From positions 1,426,001-1,490,000 of the forward strand of contig JAWWNJ010000035.1 in the NCBI GenBank assembly GCA_037176885.1: a stretch of DNA of 64,000 bases, read 5' to 3'. How positions within the stretch are numbered: position 1 is the first letter of the stretch; every line of letters begins with the position of its first letter. The notes under the pieces were generated by a model. The model saw nothing but the letters and a program-made list of their open reading frames with translations. It did no database searches and was not told the origin of the DNA. Positions 34,447-46,636 of the stretch are shown in pieces. The translations under genes and the position numbers were made by a program. The DNA comes from Favolaschia claudopus (Eukaryota; Basidiomycota; Agaricomycetes; Agaricales; Mycenaceae).

Positions 34447-36401
34447 ATGCGCCAACGAGCCATTCTAACTATCGCTGGGTCTGACTCGAGTGGAGGCGCA
34501 GGAATCCAGGTAGAAACACCCAGCAACAACAGATCCACAAGCGACTCAACGTTTGTCAGGCTGACCTCAAAACCGTTGCAGCCCTTGGACACTATGGAGC
34601 CAGTGCTCTAACTGCGCTAACTGCTCAGAATACGACTGGCGTGCAAGGCGTACACGGTGTACCGCCGGACTTTCTTGAGCAGCAAGTCAGCTCTCTTTAG
34701 ATGCTATCATGTCACTCTCTAAACGGCGCTTGCTTGGCCGCAGATTCGGTCTGTATTGGATGACCTCGAAGTCCATGCTATCAAGACTGGCATGTTATAT
34801 GATGCTGAGAACACACGAGCGACTGTCCGCGCTTTGAAGGCGTATTATTCTGGACGCGACATGCCGCCGCTTGTCTGCGATCCGGTATGTGTGTCTACCT
34901 CTGGACACACGCTCCTTGCATCCGAAGCTCTCGAAGTCTTGACGCAAGAGCTCTTTCCACTCTCTACCTTGATTACGCCCAACAAATCTGAAGCTGAGCT
35001 CCTTTTATCGCGGTCCATCGCGTCCCTCGAAAACATGCTGGAGGCTGCGTCGGAACTCCTTCGCTTCGGTTCAAGCGCCGTTCTACTTAAGGGTGGCCAT
35101 ATGACTGCAACCGTCGTGGATGTCGAGGCGCTAGCTCGCGCGCACCCAGACATCACAGTCGTACGGGACCGCATGTACACCGAAAACATGGAAGTACTCG
35201 CCGTCAACGTCCCACCCATAACAAACATCGTTATCGACGTTCTATGTCAAGCAGATGGAACCAAGACTGTTCTCGTCCGCCCACGAATTGAATCCACGTC
35301 GACCCACGGTACTGGGTGCACGCTCAGTGCCGCTCTAGCATGCGCGCTTGCCGACGGAGCGTCTATAAGCGAGGCGGCAATTAGCGCAACGGCTTACACA
35401 CATCTTGGGATTCAGACCGCCCTCAAGTTAGGCGCTGGTCATGGTCCTCTGAATCATCTGCATTCGGTCACTCGGGTGGTTGTCCCGCCGTGCGTGTTTT
35501 TGTTTTGATCCATGTTCTGCTCTTGACAACTCTATGCAGACGCACGGAGGCGAACCCGTATCCTTTCACGCAGCTGCTCATTAAGGGCACCGCGGATATC
35601 TGGAAGGAATATGTGCAGCACCCGTTTGTACAGCGCCTTGGCGAAGGATCCCTTCCGAAAGAGTGCTTCGTTCATTTTATCAAGTGCGTTTCCCTACGCC
35701 GCGTCTCCATCCCTGCTCATAGCATTACAGACAAGATTACCATTACCTCAGATACTACGCGCGTGCCTACAGGTAGGTAACCACATCCCTCTCAAGAACT
35801 ATTCCATCATCACCCTCCAGCCTCCTCGCCGCCAAATCCTCCACCTTCCCGCAAATCGAATCCGCAACCCAAACCATCCTAAACGTCCTCCGCGAGATAA
35901 AAACACACCGCGCCTTCTGCGCGTCCTTCGGCGTAACAGAAGAAGAACTGGCGCAGACGCACGAGGCGAGCGCGACGAGTGCGTATGGGGGGTATATCCT
36001 GGACGTCGGGATGCAGGGGGATACGACGAGGCTGTTGATGGCGGTCCTGGCGTGTTTGATTGGGTATGGGGAGGTGGGGTTGTGGTTGAAGCGTGAGGCG
36101 GAGAAGGGGGGGAGTGGGATTGTGGTGGAGGGGAATCCGTATCGGGGGTGGATTGAGGTTTATGCGGGGGAGGAGTATCAGGAGGCGGTGAGGATTGGGT
36201 TGGGTGAGTTTAATTTATAATCCCTTGTTTCTCGCGTTTGTTGGTGCGGTTTCTGATTTGCGCGTTGCAGAGACGATTGAGGCGCGGGCGGCGGCTGATG
36301 CTCCGTCGCCTGCACGATTGGAGGAGTGGCGTGCGGTGTGGGAGCGGTGTACGAGGCTGGAGAAGGCGTTTTGGGATATGGCGCTTGAGTTGAGGGATTA
36401 A
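34447..36401 (+). CDS. THI20: Hydroxymethylpyrimidine (phosphate) kinase / thiaminase II fusion
   Basis: Bifunctional thiamine-salvage enzyme. The N-terminal ThiD domain phosphorylates HMP to HMP-PP: AILTIAGSDSSGGAGIQ, joined over the first intron to ADLKTVAALGHYGASALTAL, then VHAIKTGMLYD, LVCDPVCVSTSGHTLL, LLKGGHM and the ribokinase signature THGTGCTLSAALAC. The C-terminal TenA domain hydrolyses thiamine breakdown products: YPFTQLLIKGTADIWKEYVQ, FVHFIKQDYHYLRYYARAYS (across an intron), and CLIGYGEVGLWL holding the likely catalytic Cys, then NPYRGWIEVYAGEEYQ. Start MRQRAI at 34447. Order and length (about 510 residues) match yeast Thi20/21. Base composition becomes very G-rich in the TenA half (35950-36200). 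No frame breaks. Confidence 0.93.
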
Positions 36402-37047
36402 CCGTGAGCAACTGAGTTTTGGTTCCACGGTTTGCAGATATAGACTATAAGACAGCGTGGATCTCCGGAACCAGTATGTATGACGATGTAAATACTTCAG
36501 CTATATTTTCTGTATCTGTACGGCCATGCTCTCCCGTGGTTTCTTTTCAGCTTGGATTCGTACTCGCGTGGCCTTAAATTCAAGCTGTACAGCGAAGTAT
36601 TGCAAAAGACGCGCACCAGCCTCCAATTTCGGCCATACTGCTTGACTCTCCGGAACTTTGCAAGCTGCTCGTCGTACTCGTAGGAAGTTGCCAACGTGGT
36701 CCTGACGCTGCTCAGGCTAGTCCCAAGAGAATGTGAGAATGAACGAATTTCTTTCGGTTTTGCTTGAATTGCTTTGACCCTTCAGGGCCGCCAATTATCC
36801 TTGACAGTCCTTTGGTTTACATACACCGTCGCAACTGCGAACGGGCCAAGTCTAATTGAAAGTTCATTTCGTCTTCGACGGCGACTACAACCCTATCGTT
36901 CGTTCATAATGGAGGTAAAGTGGGTAGTCAAGCGGTGTCAACGCGCCGATCTGGACTCGTTGATTTGGCGGCATCAAAATCCATCTTGTCCTCTCCCTCC
37001 TCCTTCCTCGCTTCCTCCAGCCCTCGTCGGCGCCCACTCTCCTTACG
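36402..37047. other. Intergenic region
   Basis: 646 bp between THI20 and the AA14 gene. No gene signature. An open frame over 36774-37121 overlaps the AA14 first exon in another phase and is judged spurious. Confidence 0.4.
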
Positions 37048-39174
37048 ATGTTCGCCCGTCTCCTCCTCGTCGCCTCCCTCTCCGCGACTGTCGCCCACGC
37101 CCATCTCGCTGCGTGGCATAAAGGCATGTATGGGCTGAACGTTCGTTGTCTTCGCGGCCTTGTTACTCCGGGTTCCTTATCGTTCGCGGTGTCTAGGGCG
37201 TCACGGGCGCTATCGACTATAACTCGGACGATGTTGTACACCCTCTTTACCAGCTCAAGAAAAAGGACTGGTGGTGTGCGTTGTTTTTCTTCTTCGCTTG
37301 CTGCAATTCCATCTCATTATGGTTGCTTGCAGTCCACGGATACAACAATGTCCCCAACTTCCCCCCTGCTGCTGGCAATTTTCTGGAACTGTGAGTTCGT
37401 TCGTGTGGCCGGCGCTAGATTGTATCTAATGTTTGGTTTTTTGTTTTCTTTGCAGGCCAGCGGGCAAATCTTTCTCGGTGGAGATCGCTTCGAACCGTGG
37501 AGAGACTAGCCTTTCCTTCAGCGGCAAGTACTCGTCCGAGTGGCCCGATGGTCAGGAATATCCGGAGGATTATGTGCGTCCCGATCCCCCCTTTACGTCC
37601 GTTCACTTAGCCTGAATTTATAGCACGTTGAAACATGTATCACGTCGCCGAATAGTGAGTATCTTGTGTTGCCTACGAACCTCGGTCCCGTCGATACTGC
37701 TGGGTATCAGGCCAAAGGCACAGAAAGGGGCGTGCAAAACCCGAGAGAATGCAGCACGGCTACCTCCGTAGAGAAAACAGGTCGAGCCAAGGGCCGAATC
37801 TCATTTAACGGGCTTTTGCCGTTTTACGATCCTCTGGTTTTGACGGATGCCGTCAAAAATCACTCGTCCCATTGCGTACATACACATCCGAATTAAAGCG
37901 ACGACGTTTTCGCGTACTTATTCGAAAGGGCATCTTCGGCGGCCTTCCGCCTATTAACTTGACTGACCTGTTTCTCAGTGCACACCCAGAACCAGACGCG
38001 TGCCGCGGGAACTGCTTTTGCGATCGCGTACACTGTATGTCTTTTTGCCGCTCCTTCTCGTCGCAGCTATTCATCCCTCCGTAGTCCGACATCAACAAAG
38101 TGACTCCCGAGAACCTCGCTGTCTTCACCGTCCGCTACCAGTGCGTCCCATAGTTCTCGTTTAAACTGCATGGCTCAGGCACTTTTTAGCACTCCCTGGA
38201 AGCGGTTGACCAGCTACGATGTTCCAGCCGACATGCCTGCTTGCCCTGAAGGCGGCTGTATCTGCGCCGTACGTTTTCGCTGCTCTCTCTCGAATTCCCA
38301 CTCATCTACTTTTGCAGTGGGGTTGGGTACGGACTCTTTCGCTGAACACATTTCTTGCGTGCTTATTTTATCTGTACATATTCAAGGTTCCCAATGGGTA
38401 AGACTCCAATCATCTTCGGGTCCGCAAATAACTGACAGGGTCCAGATGCGGGCAGGCTAACATGTACCACCTGCCGTACCGCTGCAAGGTCACTGGCGCT
38501 ACTTCCACCAAGGCCGTCGGTACCGCCAAGCCGCCCGTCTGGTGCGAGAACAACGCTAACGGATGTACCAATGTCTGTTCCCTATCTCTTATGCATATGT
38601 TTCTCGCAAACTCATTCATGTGTTTAGGGACCAAAACAAATGTGAGCTACTTTCCAACTTAGATGGCTTTAGATAGGCTCATGCTAGGTCTCGCAAGGAT
38701 CTATTGGAATCAGTTGGAAGGAAACAACATCAAGGTCAATGGCTACGACGCCGCTGGGGACTTCAAAAGCCCCGCTTACAACAACAAGTGCGGTTTCCCT
38801 GACGGTGCGCTCCTTCCGTTTGCTCTTTCTGCCGACAACCTCACATATTCGGTCAAGGTGCTCAAAACGACATCTTCACTGGCGCCTCAAGCAGCCCTTC
38901 CTCGTCCGATTCTAACGATTCCAAGTCCGACTCGGGCTACAGTTCCAAACCCGACTCTTCCTCCTCCTCTTCCAATGAGGCCGACAAGGCCGATACAGGA
39001 GGCAAGAAGCCCGCCGCTGCTGCCGTCAGCAGCACCACTACCAGCAGCACCTCTTCATCAACTCCTTCCTCGACACCCGTCTGCAAGACGCGTAAAGCGC
39101 GCCGCGCAGAGGCAGCTGCGAAGCGCTCTACTGGCCCGCTTAGCCACCGCCGGCGCAGTTCGCATGTGTTCTGA
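37048..39174 (+). CDS. AA14-type lytic polysaccharide monooxygenase
   Basis: Secreted copper enzyme of CAZy AA14, whose known members oxidise xylan coating cellulose during wood decay. Signal peptide MFARLLLVASLSATVAHA; the mature protein would begin with His (HLAAWHKGMYGLN), the first ligand of the histidine brace. Spliced blocks: AIDYNSDDVVHPLYQLKKKD, FPPAAGNFLELPAGKSF, EIASNRGETSLSFSGKYSSE, CITSPNMHTQNQT (second His), [82 protein letters not shown]. A Ser-rich linker and basic tail follow. About eleven exons, one of 11 nt (38387-38397), and one long intron (37655-37978). Two Cys common in relatives (MYCLN and the NxCDEFPP region) are Gly and Asn here. Confidence 0.85.
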
Positions 39175-39781
39175 ATTTAAGCGTATCCTCACGCATCCGC
39201 GCATACGTTGTTGACTGGGTCCTCAGCGCGGTCGTTTCTTGCATCGAGTTTCGCTCTTGTGCCTGCTAGATTGACTTCTAGCCGCACCTCTCTTCCAGAG
39301 ATGTCTAGCCGCATCTCTCCTCTAAAGATCTCTCACGTAGAATCTCACTCACTCACTTGCTCACAAGCACCAACACGACCCAACCACCATCACTGCAATT
39401 TCTTGTCCCATACATTCATTGGAAAATCACTCTCTCTGACTGCCACTCAAATCATCTAAAACATACCCCGCTGCGTGCAGCGACCCCCCTCACCACCCGC
39501 GGCGCTAGCTAGCCAGCGTGACCCTCTTCGTCCCTCGCATCGTCGTCGTCGTCGTTGCTTAGCCAATTACTACTGATCGCCGTGCATCCATTTGTGTTGT
39601 AGCGTAGACTAGATCTGCTGCTGTATATACTTACCTGCCAAGCTTGTTTGTTAAGCGGCTTCTTCAAGGCTTCTTCATTTTGTCAATTGTGACATCGGAT
39701 CACGCGACCGTGACGATACGCGAACCCCTGGTCCCCACCATTACCTGCACCAATGCAGCACCATTGACCAACCGCTGAAAA
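39175..39781. other. Intergenic region upstream of F-box copy E
   Basis: 607 bp. Includes an imperfect TCTAGCCGCA(C/T)CTCTC direct repeat (39276-39320), a CGTCGT run at 39540-39556, and the shared F-box upstream element. No coding signature. Confidence 0.45.
39701..39722 (+). promoter_or_regulatory. Shared upstream element of F-box copy E
   Basis: CACGCGA, CCGTGAC, GAT, ACGCG; ends 59 bp before the ATG at 39782, the longest spacing of the five. Confidence 0.6.
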
Positions 39782-42218
39782 ATGCGAGACAACTCGCTCC
39801 CCGACGAGCTGATATCTGAAATTCTCTCACCCGCGTTGAAAGTCGCCGACCACGTCTTTTCTAATACCAGTCATGTCTCCCCTTTCGCTGCTTATGGAGA
39901 ATCCACCTCAGCCTACTTGCTTGTCTGCAAATCATGGCTCCGTGTCGCAACTCCCCTTCTTTACAGCGTAGTGGTACTGCGCTCTAAGGCACAGGCAAAG
40001 GCTCTCGCTGCTGCACTGTCGGGGAACCCAGAGTTGGGTCGATTCATCAAGAAACTTCGTGTCGAAGGTGGATTTGGCCCGGCAATGCAGACTGTCCTGC
40101 GATGTTCGCCCAATGTCACCGACCTGTTCCTTACACTGGAGATTTACTCTTCGGATAACGTCGGAGGACTATGCAAGGGACTCGGCTTCATCAATCCCTC
40201 CAACCTTATCCTTCAAAACTTCAGACACAAGCCATTGAACAACAAGATGGTCTCTCAATTGTTAAAGGGCCTTTCGCAGGCTTTGCGTAAATGGGACCAA
40301 CTAGTATGATTTTCTCATTATAACAGTTCCTTATACCGCTTACTCTCGGGCTGTAAGGTCGTTTTTGATTGCCCATTTCAGGGGTCGCGTGGGGCTGCAG
40401 CGACGACCATTCTGCCCATTCTCGTTACCAAAGAGATACATACTCTGGTGATCCCGAGTATTCGGGAATCGACATGGGCTTATGCCGTTTTCAAAGCCTG
40501 CCCGCTTAAAACCATCCAGGTCAGAGAACCCATTAATGAATTTCACTTGGAGAACTTGGGGAGCAAGGATCCAGGGCTTATGGCGATTTTGGAATTCACC
40601 GCGGAAACGTGCGCATCTGTTAAAGCATTCCAATGTGTGACGAGTTTACTGACGCCCATCTACAGGACTCGTAAACCTAAAGCTCCTGGGTTTGAGCAGA
40701 TTTCGGAATTTCCCGTGATTGCCCCCTCTCTCAACCCATCCTTCATTCCCTTGGCCGATGCACCGAGGGAAGTTCGAGATCAGCTTTGGGCCCGCATTCT
40801 GTCGTTCGCGATACTTGCGACATCACGCAAGCTTGCTCTTCTTTTGATATCGAAGTCATTCTATGTGAGTACTCCAGTCTGTGATTCAACTCTTTATTAT
40901 CAATTCATGTGTCTTCGTCCCATAGCGGCTCGCGTTACCATTCTATTATGAGCACCTCATCATTCGTCGCACTCAACTTCTCTTGCCAATCTCGTCAATT
41001 TTGACGAGAGAGACGACGCTCGGCTCCCATATTCGTACACTGACGGTCGACTGCGATATCGATTCCGACGACCCTTCTGACGACGAGGACACTGGTGATA
41101 CAGCGGACGGCGAATCGCTGAAAGTCAAGCCATCTGACTCCATCATCGCCATTCTCTCGCGAACAAATAAACTGGTAAAGTTCCGCAGCGGCAGCCGCTT
41201 GACAGAGACTTCCCCCATCATCTATATGGATCCACAGATATCATTGGATGCTTTCGAGACGTTGGCCGAGTGTTCGGGCTCTACGCTGCGCGAATTCCTG
41301 GGTCGTGTTCAAGCCCATGATCACGCGTCGCCCATCGCATTCAATAGCCTCAAGGCACTGCAAACACTCTGGTGGAGATGCGACGCCAGGTTTCCCGATG
41401 TGACGGCTGTTTCTCCTAACGCGCTGCAAAGCCTGGAAGTGCTACGGATCTCATGTGCCCATCCATCGTTTTTGTCTGTTCTGTCCGAGATGAAGTACCT
41501 ATTTTGTGAGCCTTACAAGGGGCTTCATCTAACACTGCGCAGGTTGCCTTCGCTCCGAAATGTCATCCTTTCAGAGCGCTTCACAAATCAGAGCCAAGAC
41601 GCATTTTTCAGGACACACGGCCCTAAATTGACGGAACTGAGTATATCGGACACCATGATTGGAAACATGGGTGCTAGACTATTCGAGCTTTGCCCGAATC
41701 TTTCCGTTCTTATCCTGTCGGATGAACACAGTGTGCGTGCTCCCAATTACATGAGTAGCGCAGCCTGCCATCCTACACTTCGACCAACAGAGTTACCCTC
41801 CCAACTACAAACATTTCCATCCCCTCCGTGAAGTTCCATCGTTGGTCAAAATTGTCTTCAAATCGTATTATGGGATACAGTTCGTTTCGATTTTTTCATC
41901 TTCTGCCCAGCAGCTGAACTTTTCATACAGCCACAAAGACATCGAATCTAGCTGGAACAACTTTTTCACCAATTTTAAGCCTCGACAGTGCCTAACTGGC
42001 CTGCGGGAAATGCGTTTCAGGTCTTACAAGTGGCCAACGAGCGAGTAAGTCAGTTTACTTGGATTTGATCGACAGACATGCTCATTTAACATGGGATTTT
42101 CAGGCGGGAGATTGCAAAGAGCTCCTGGGTGCGGTGGGCTGAAACTATGCTCACGCAAGGGGTCACCCTTGTTGATCTGAATGGGACGAAATGGCGGTCG
42201 AGGTTGAAAGTCAAATAG
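39782..42218 (+). CDS. F-box-like protein, family copy E
   Basis: F-box-like block NSLPDELISEILSPALKV and VCKSWLRVATPLLYS. Exon 1 is 39782-40303 (522 nt). Later parts: PSLNPSFIPLADAPREVRDQ, LALLLISKSFY, a short acidic insert (DIDSDDPSDDEDTGDTADG), DAFETLAECSGSTLREFLG, LQTLWWRCDARFPDVTAVSP, LFELCPNLSVLILSDEHSV and the end SWVRWAETMLTQGVTLVD...SRLKVK. The middle part (LQTLWWRC, STLREFLG) resembles minus-strand copies A and B more than C and D. So the family has at least two subgroups in this window: A/B/E and C/D. MRDNS start at 39782. All exons open. Isolated from the rest by the PP2C, MFS, THI20 and AA14 genes. Confidence 0.8.
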
Positions 42219-43438
42219 AGGAACATGTCGAGACTTGGATTTCGCAGACGCAGTACAGTACAGCGTATAACTAGTAGATATGTTCCGTACATTCATACTC
42301 ACGTTGTGTGTATAAGTATTCGAGAAACTTTCACCTAAAGCCAGCGGCCATACTGGTCATTTTTTCGGTCTCGACTCTCTGTCGCCCGAGCACTCGGCGA
42401 CCGGCCCACCGCACTGACAGTGACACATAACGAATCGCGACCTACCGCGACGACCTTGATGATCTTGTCAGCGCTCAAGGCAATGTGCTGTGGCATTGAA
42501 TCACCCAACACTACGCGCCTGAGGCGCCTCTTCCTTTGTCGCATCCTGTAGATGTAACTTAGACGGCTAGGCTGCTAAGATAGACTGAAATGTAGTGAAT
42601 CGAGCGGCACCGGCTGAAGCGTCGACGGTGCCTTGAGCTCGCGGCCGCTTCATGAGGATGTTGCAAGCAATTATGTGGTCTAGCCTTGGGAACTCTGTCT
42701 CGAAGTCTCTCGGAACGGTCTCGGTCTGTCTCGTTTTTTGCTCGTTTGAATTTATGCGAATTTCGCTAGCATGAGATACATGAAGGCTAGAACAGCTGAC
42801 CACATCGGCCTGTCGCGAAAAAGTCCCTTTGTGGAACAACACCCACACAAGGTTGGCCAACCTGAAGTCGGACATCGCGACATGGTGGTTGGTCTAATAG
42901 ATCGATTTAGGCCTTGACTGTGGCGTGATTTGGCGCAGAAATGTGTTTTCGGCTGGATCTTTCCCTTTTGAGGTGCGAATCCCCCGAAATTGTTTTCCTT
43001 GTTCTCCCTCACAATACTGTACCACCACCACAGGTGTCGGCCGCTGGGCGATGAAGCTTTGTATCTGTTGCAGCTACCCCGAGCCCCTCAAGTGGCCCAC
43101 GTAGTCTCCCTCAATTCTAAGAATCACCCATGAAACATTCGGATTCTGCCGGTCTACCAATGCGTTAATTCGGCCCTACGAAAATGACAAAAAAACCGAA
43201 AAGACTTGACCCCGTCTCCAGACAGGATCCAGGCGCCGAACTACGCCGTGCCTCGCGCCTGGCCTTCGTATTTTCCGCTTTGACCCTTGACTAAATCTCT
43301 TTCTCCCGCACGGAAGCCCGGCCTGACATTATTCGCCGGTCGACCCGCATCCCCTTTCGAGGTTGACGTCGACTAACCATTTTAAGCTTCCCCGCATAAG
43401 TCATCAATCGTCTTGTGTGCCTGTTGTTCTTGACCATC
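42219..43438. other. 1.2 kb intergenic stretch
   Basis: Between F-box E and the carnitine acetyltransferase. No gene recognised on either strand. The last 150 bp are C/T-rich, as is common before fungal start codons. Confidence 0.45.
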
Positions 43439-46352
43439 ATGTCGAAGTTCGACCCAGGGAAGACACCAACGGGCAAGCGCACCTTCGTGGGTCAAGATAA
43501 ACTCCCCAAGCTCCCCATCCCGCCTCTGGAGGATACATGCCGACGATATCTACAAGCCCTAAAGGCGCTGCAGAATGATCACGAACATGAACAGACGACG
43601 GAAGCGGTGAAGGATTTCTTGGAACGTGACGGGCCTAAGATTCAAGAGGTTCTTATCAAGTGGGCGGAGAGCAGGGATAGGTGCGCGATTCCTCGGAACT
43701 TAGGGGCCCCATCCTGAATGCTTGCAGTTACATCGAGGAATTCTGGTAAGTATGTTCGTTGCCGATCCTCGCAAGAACAGCCCACAGGGTTCCTTCCATT
43801 GCGTGCTTACGCTGACTTTTCACTAGGTACGAGTCGTATCTCTCGCACACGGATCCTGTTGTCTTGGCTTTGAACCCGTTCTTCGTACTCGAGTGAAGCT
43901 GCTCCCTTCGCTTGTGCATGCGTCGTAGACTAATATTCGGTAGGGATGACCCTACGCCCGACCGCGGCGCTCAACTTCCAAGAGCCGCAGCCCTCATCAT
44001 ATCTTCACTTGGATTTATACACGATCTCAGAGCCGAGATGCTCGAGCCCGACAACGTCCGTGGTATCCCACTCGATATGGATCAGTACACCAGATTATTC
44101 GGTACCGCCCGAATTCCTACCGAGGTTGGGTCGTTCAATCATCATTCGTTTCTATGCTAACTTGGACCATGATAGAGAGGTTGTAAGATGCACGCTAACC
44201 ATGAATCTCGGCATATTGTAGTGCTTCGACGGGGACAATTTTGTGCGTATCGAAACCGATCGAGGGAGTCTGTGGAAGTGATCTCACAGAAACCGTAGAT
44301 TGGTTTGACGTGCTTGACGAGGAGAATCGACCTTTACTTACAGAACGCGAGGTGATTCGCAACTTACAAGCAATTGTCACGGATGCGGACAAGACCCACA
44401 GATCTGAGGTCAGTCTGTTCGCTTCTTTTCAATTCTCCTTTGAATAACGCGAGTAGGTTGCACGCAGTGCGATTGGTGTCCTATCCACTGAGAATCGCAA
44501 AGAATGGTCTCGTTTGCGCGCAACCCTTTCGCACGATCCGAATAATGCGCCATGCCTCGACATTGTGGACAATGCTCTTTTTATTGTATGTTTAGATGAC
44601 ACAACTCCCGCCGATCTCGCGGAGCTCTGTGCGAACTTTCTGTGTGGCACGTACGAGCTCGACGGTGGAGTCCAAGTTGGGACTTGTACAAATCGCTGGT
44701 ATGACAAGTTGCAAATTATCGTCTGTGCCGACGGGGCGGCCGGGATCAACTTTGAACATACTGGCGTGGATGGACATACAGTCTTGCGGTAGATATTTTT
44801 TCTTTTCTTTCGTTCATTTTTTCTCAAATCTGATGCGGCGTCCGATAAGGTTCGCGGCAGATATCTTCACAGAGGGTCTAATGCTTCTCGCCCGATCCAT
44901 TAACCCTTCCGCACCGACCCTCTTTCATGCGTCGCTATCTCCGCACGCGAGGGCATACAAAGTACGCGGAAACAAGAACGGCAACGGGTCTCCACCGCCG
45001 CCTCCCATCGACACTACGCCCAAGAAGCTTGAGTGGAAGCTTTCGTCGGAGCTGCGCGTTGGGATTCGGTTTGCGGAGACAAGGCTTAGTGATCTGATTT
45101 GCCAGAATGACTGCCAGGCATTGGAGTTTAAGGGTTATGGAAAGAATTTCATCACTAGCCATGGGTTCAGTCCGGATGCATTTGTTCAGATGGCTTTTCA
45201 GGCGGCGTATTTTGGACTTTATGGTATGTTCTCAGTCTGATCTCTAATCGCAGTTACATTTGATGTTGATGGGATTTCTACAGGGCGTATCGAGTGTGTG
45301 TATGAGCCTGCTATGACCAAGGCATTCCTGCACGGTCGGACGGAAGCCATCAGGTCAATCCAGCCGGAAAGCGTCGAATTCACGAAGGTTTGTTGTTGGA
45401 ATCTTGGTGAAATATATTTCTGATATATCGCAGAGATTTTATTCCGATGCTTCTGCTTCGGACAAGATCGCGGCTTTGCGTAAGGCATGCGAACGGCATG
45501 TTACATTGACCAAGGAATGTAGCAAGGGATTGGGGCAGGACAGGTCAGTATTCGTCATTCAACCAACATTCTCATTTTCATCTACGGCCTCCCCGCCAGG
45601 CATCTTTACGCACTTTATTGTCTTCTGCAACGTCAGTTGAATGGGGATCTCAACCCCTCGCCGGATGACCCTGCGCCGTGGCCACAACCTCCGAACAAGA
45701 TGCCCGCGATCTTTACGGATCCCGGATGGACGCTCATCAGCACGTCGATCTTGTCGACGTCGAACTGCGGTAATCCTGCATTGCGGCTGTTCGGATTTGG
45801 ACCTGTGGCAGCGGATGGATATGGGATCGGTTATATCATCAAGGAAGACGGATTATCTGTGTGCGCGTTCTTGTCTAGAATCTTCGTTTCAAAGCTCATT
45901 TTGCTTTTTGATAGCTGCGCTTCTTCGAAGCACCTGCAGACAAGAAGATTTTTGGATACGCTGAAAGGATTTCTACACGATGTTCAGCGTATTCTGGTTC
46001 AGCTACACCGAGATGCGAACGAGCGTCCAGCGCCATTCATTGACCACAGTGGAATTTTACGAGACTCGAAAACTGGAAGGCCTATCAATGGTTCGGCTGA
46101 CGTTCCCACTGACGATACAGAGGAGATTGATATTCGTACGTGTTGTTTGGCTATTCCTTTTTGTCAGAGTCACTTAGTTTACTGTCTTACAGCTGGATAT
46201 TCGTTCTTCGATACGGGCGATGTGATGTTGCTGCCAGGAAAGCGTAAACCGACTCCATATTCGAATATTGGTGAGTTGAAGATTTTCAGTCGTACAGTTC
46301 AATAATGTTGATACTGTTTTCAGGTAAGGTGTTGCAGATCGCCGAGTACTAG
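43439..46352 (+). CDS. Carnitine O-acetyltransferase (YAT1/YAT2 type)
   Basis: Transfers acetyl groups between CoA and carnitine so acetyl units can reach mitochondria during growth on fatty acids, acetate or ethanol. Start MSKFDPGKTPTGKRTFVGQD at 43439, then LPKLPIPPLEDTCRRYLQAL (typical choline/carnitine acyltransferase N-terminus), SYLSHTDPVVLALNPFF, RHIVVLRRGQFYWFDVLDEE (across an intron). The catalytic His is in NFEHTGVDGHTVLR. Substrate-binding blocks follow: FSPDAFVQMAFQAAYFGLYG, YEPAMTKAFLHGRTEAIRS, and STSNCGNPALRLFGFGPVAADGYGIGY (the STS triplet), GYSFFDTGD. About ten introns. It has no obvious mitochondrial presequence, and the end (LQIAEY) is not a peroxisomal signal, so a cytosolic or outer-membrane location like the yeast YAT enzymes is likely. 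Confidence 0.9.
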
Positions 46353-46636
46353 TTACGCCCCAGTGTTGGCTGTATATCAACTCATGTTCCTTTTGAGGAG
46401 GACTTGTGTACATTACGATTGCATTACGAGAAGTTTTATCGAATCAGCTGCGGCCGAGGAAGTGACGTGACTGTTGAAACGTCACGGTCACGGTTGGAAT
46501 CTCTCCAGCTTACTCCTTGGCGTCCACATCGATGGTCCCGTTCCATGCCCATGCAAACAAAGACAGTCAGGTAAGTCCATCTATATATACGCGTACTTAG
46601 CACGTTCTGAGCTGGGGAGCCTCCTTTCCAGTCGAT

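Noticed and set aside
34100..34447. Thiamine-pyrophosphate riboswitch before THI20
   Set aside because: The conserved TPP aptamer words (CTGAGA and the ACC-TGAACCTGATC-like region) were not found.
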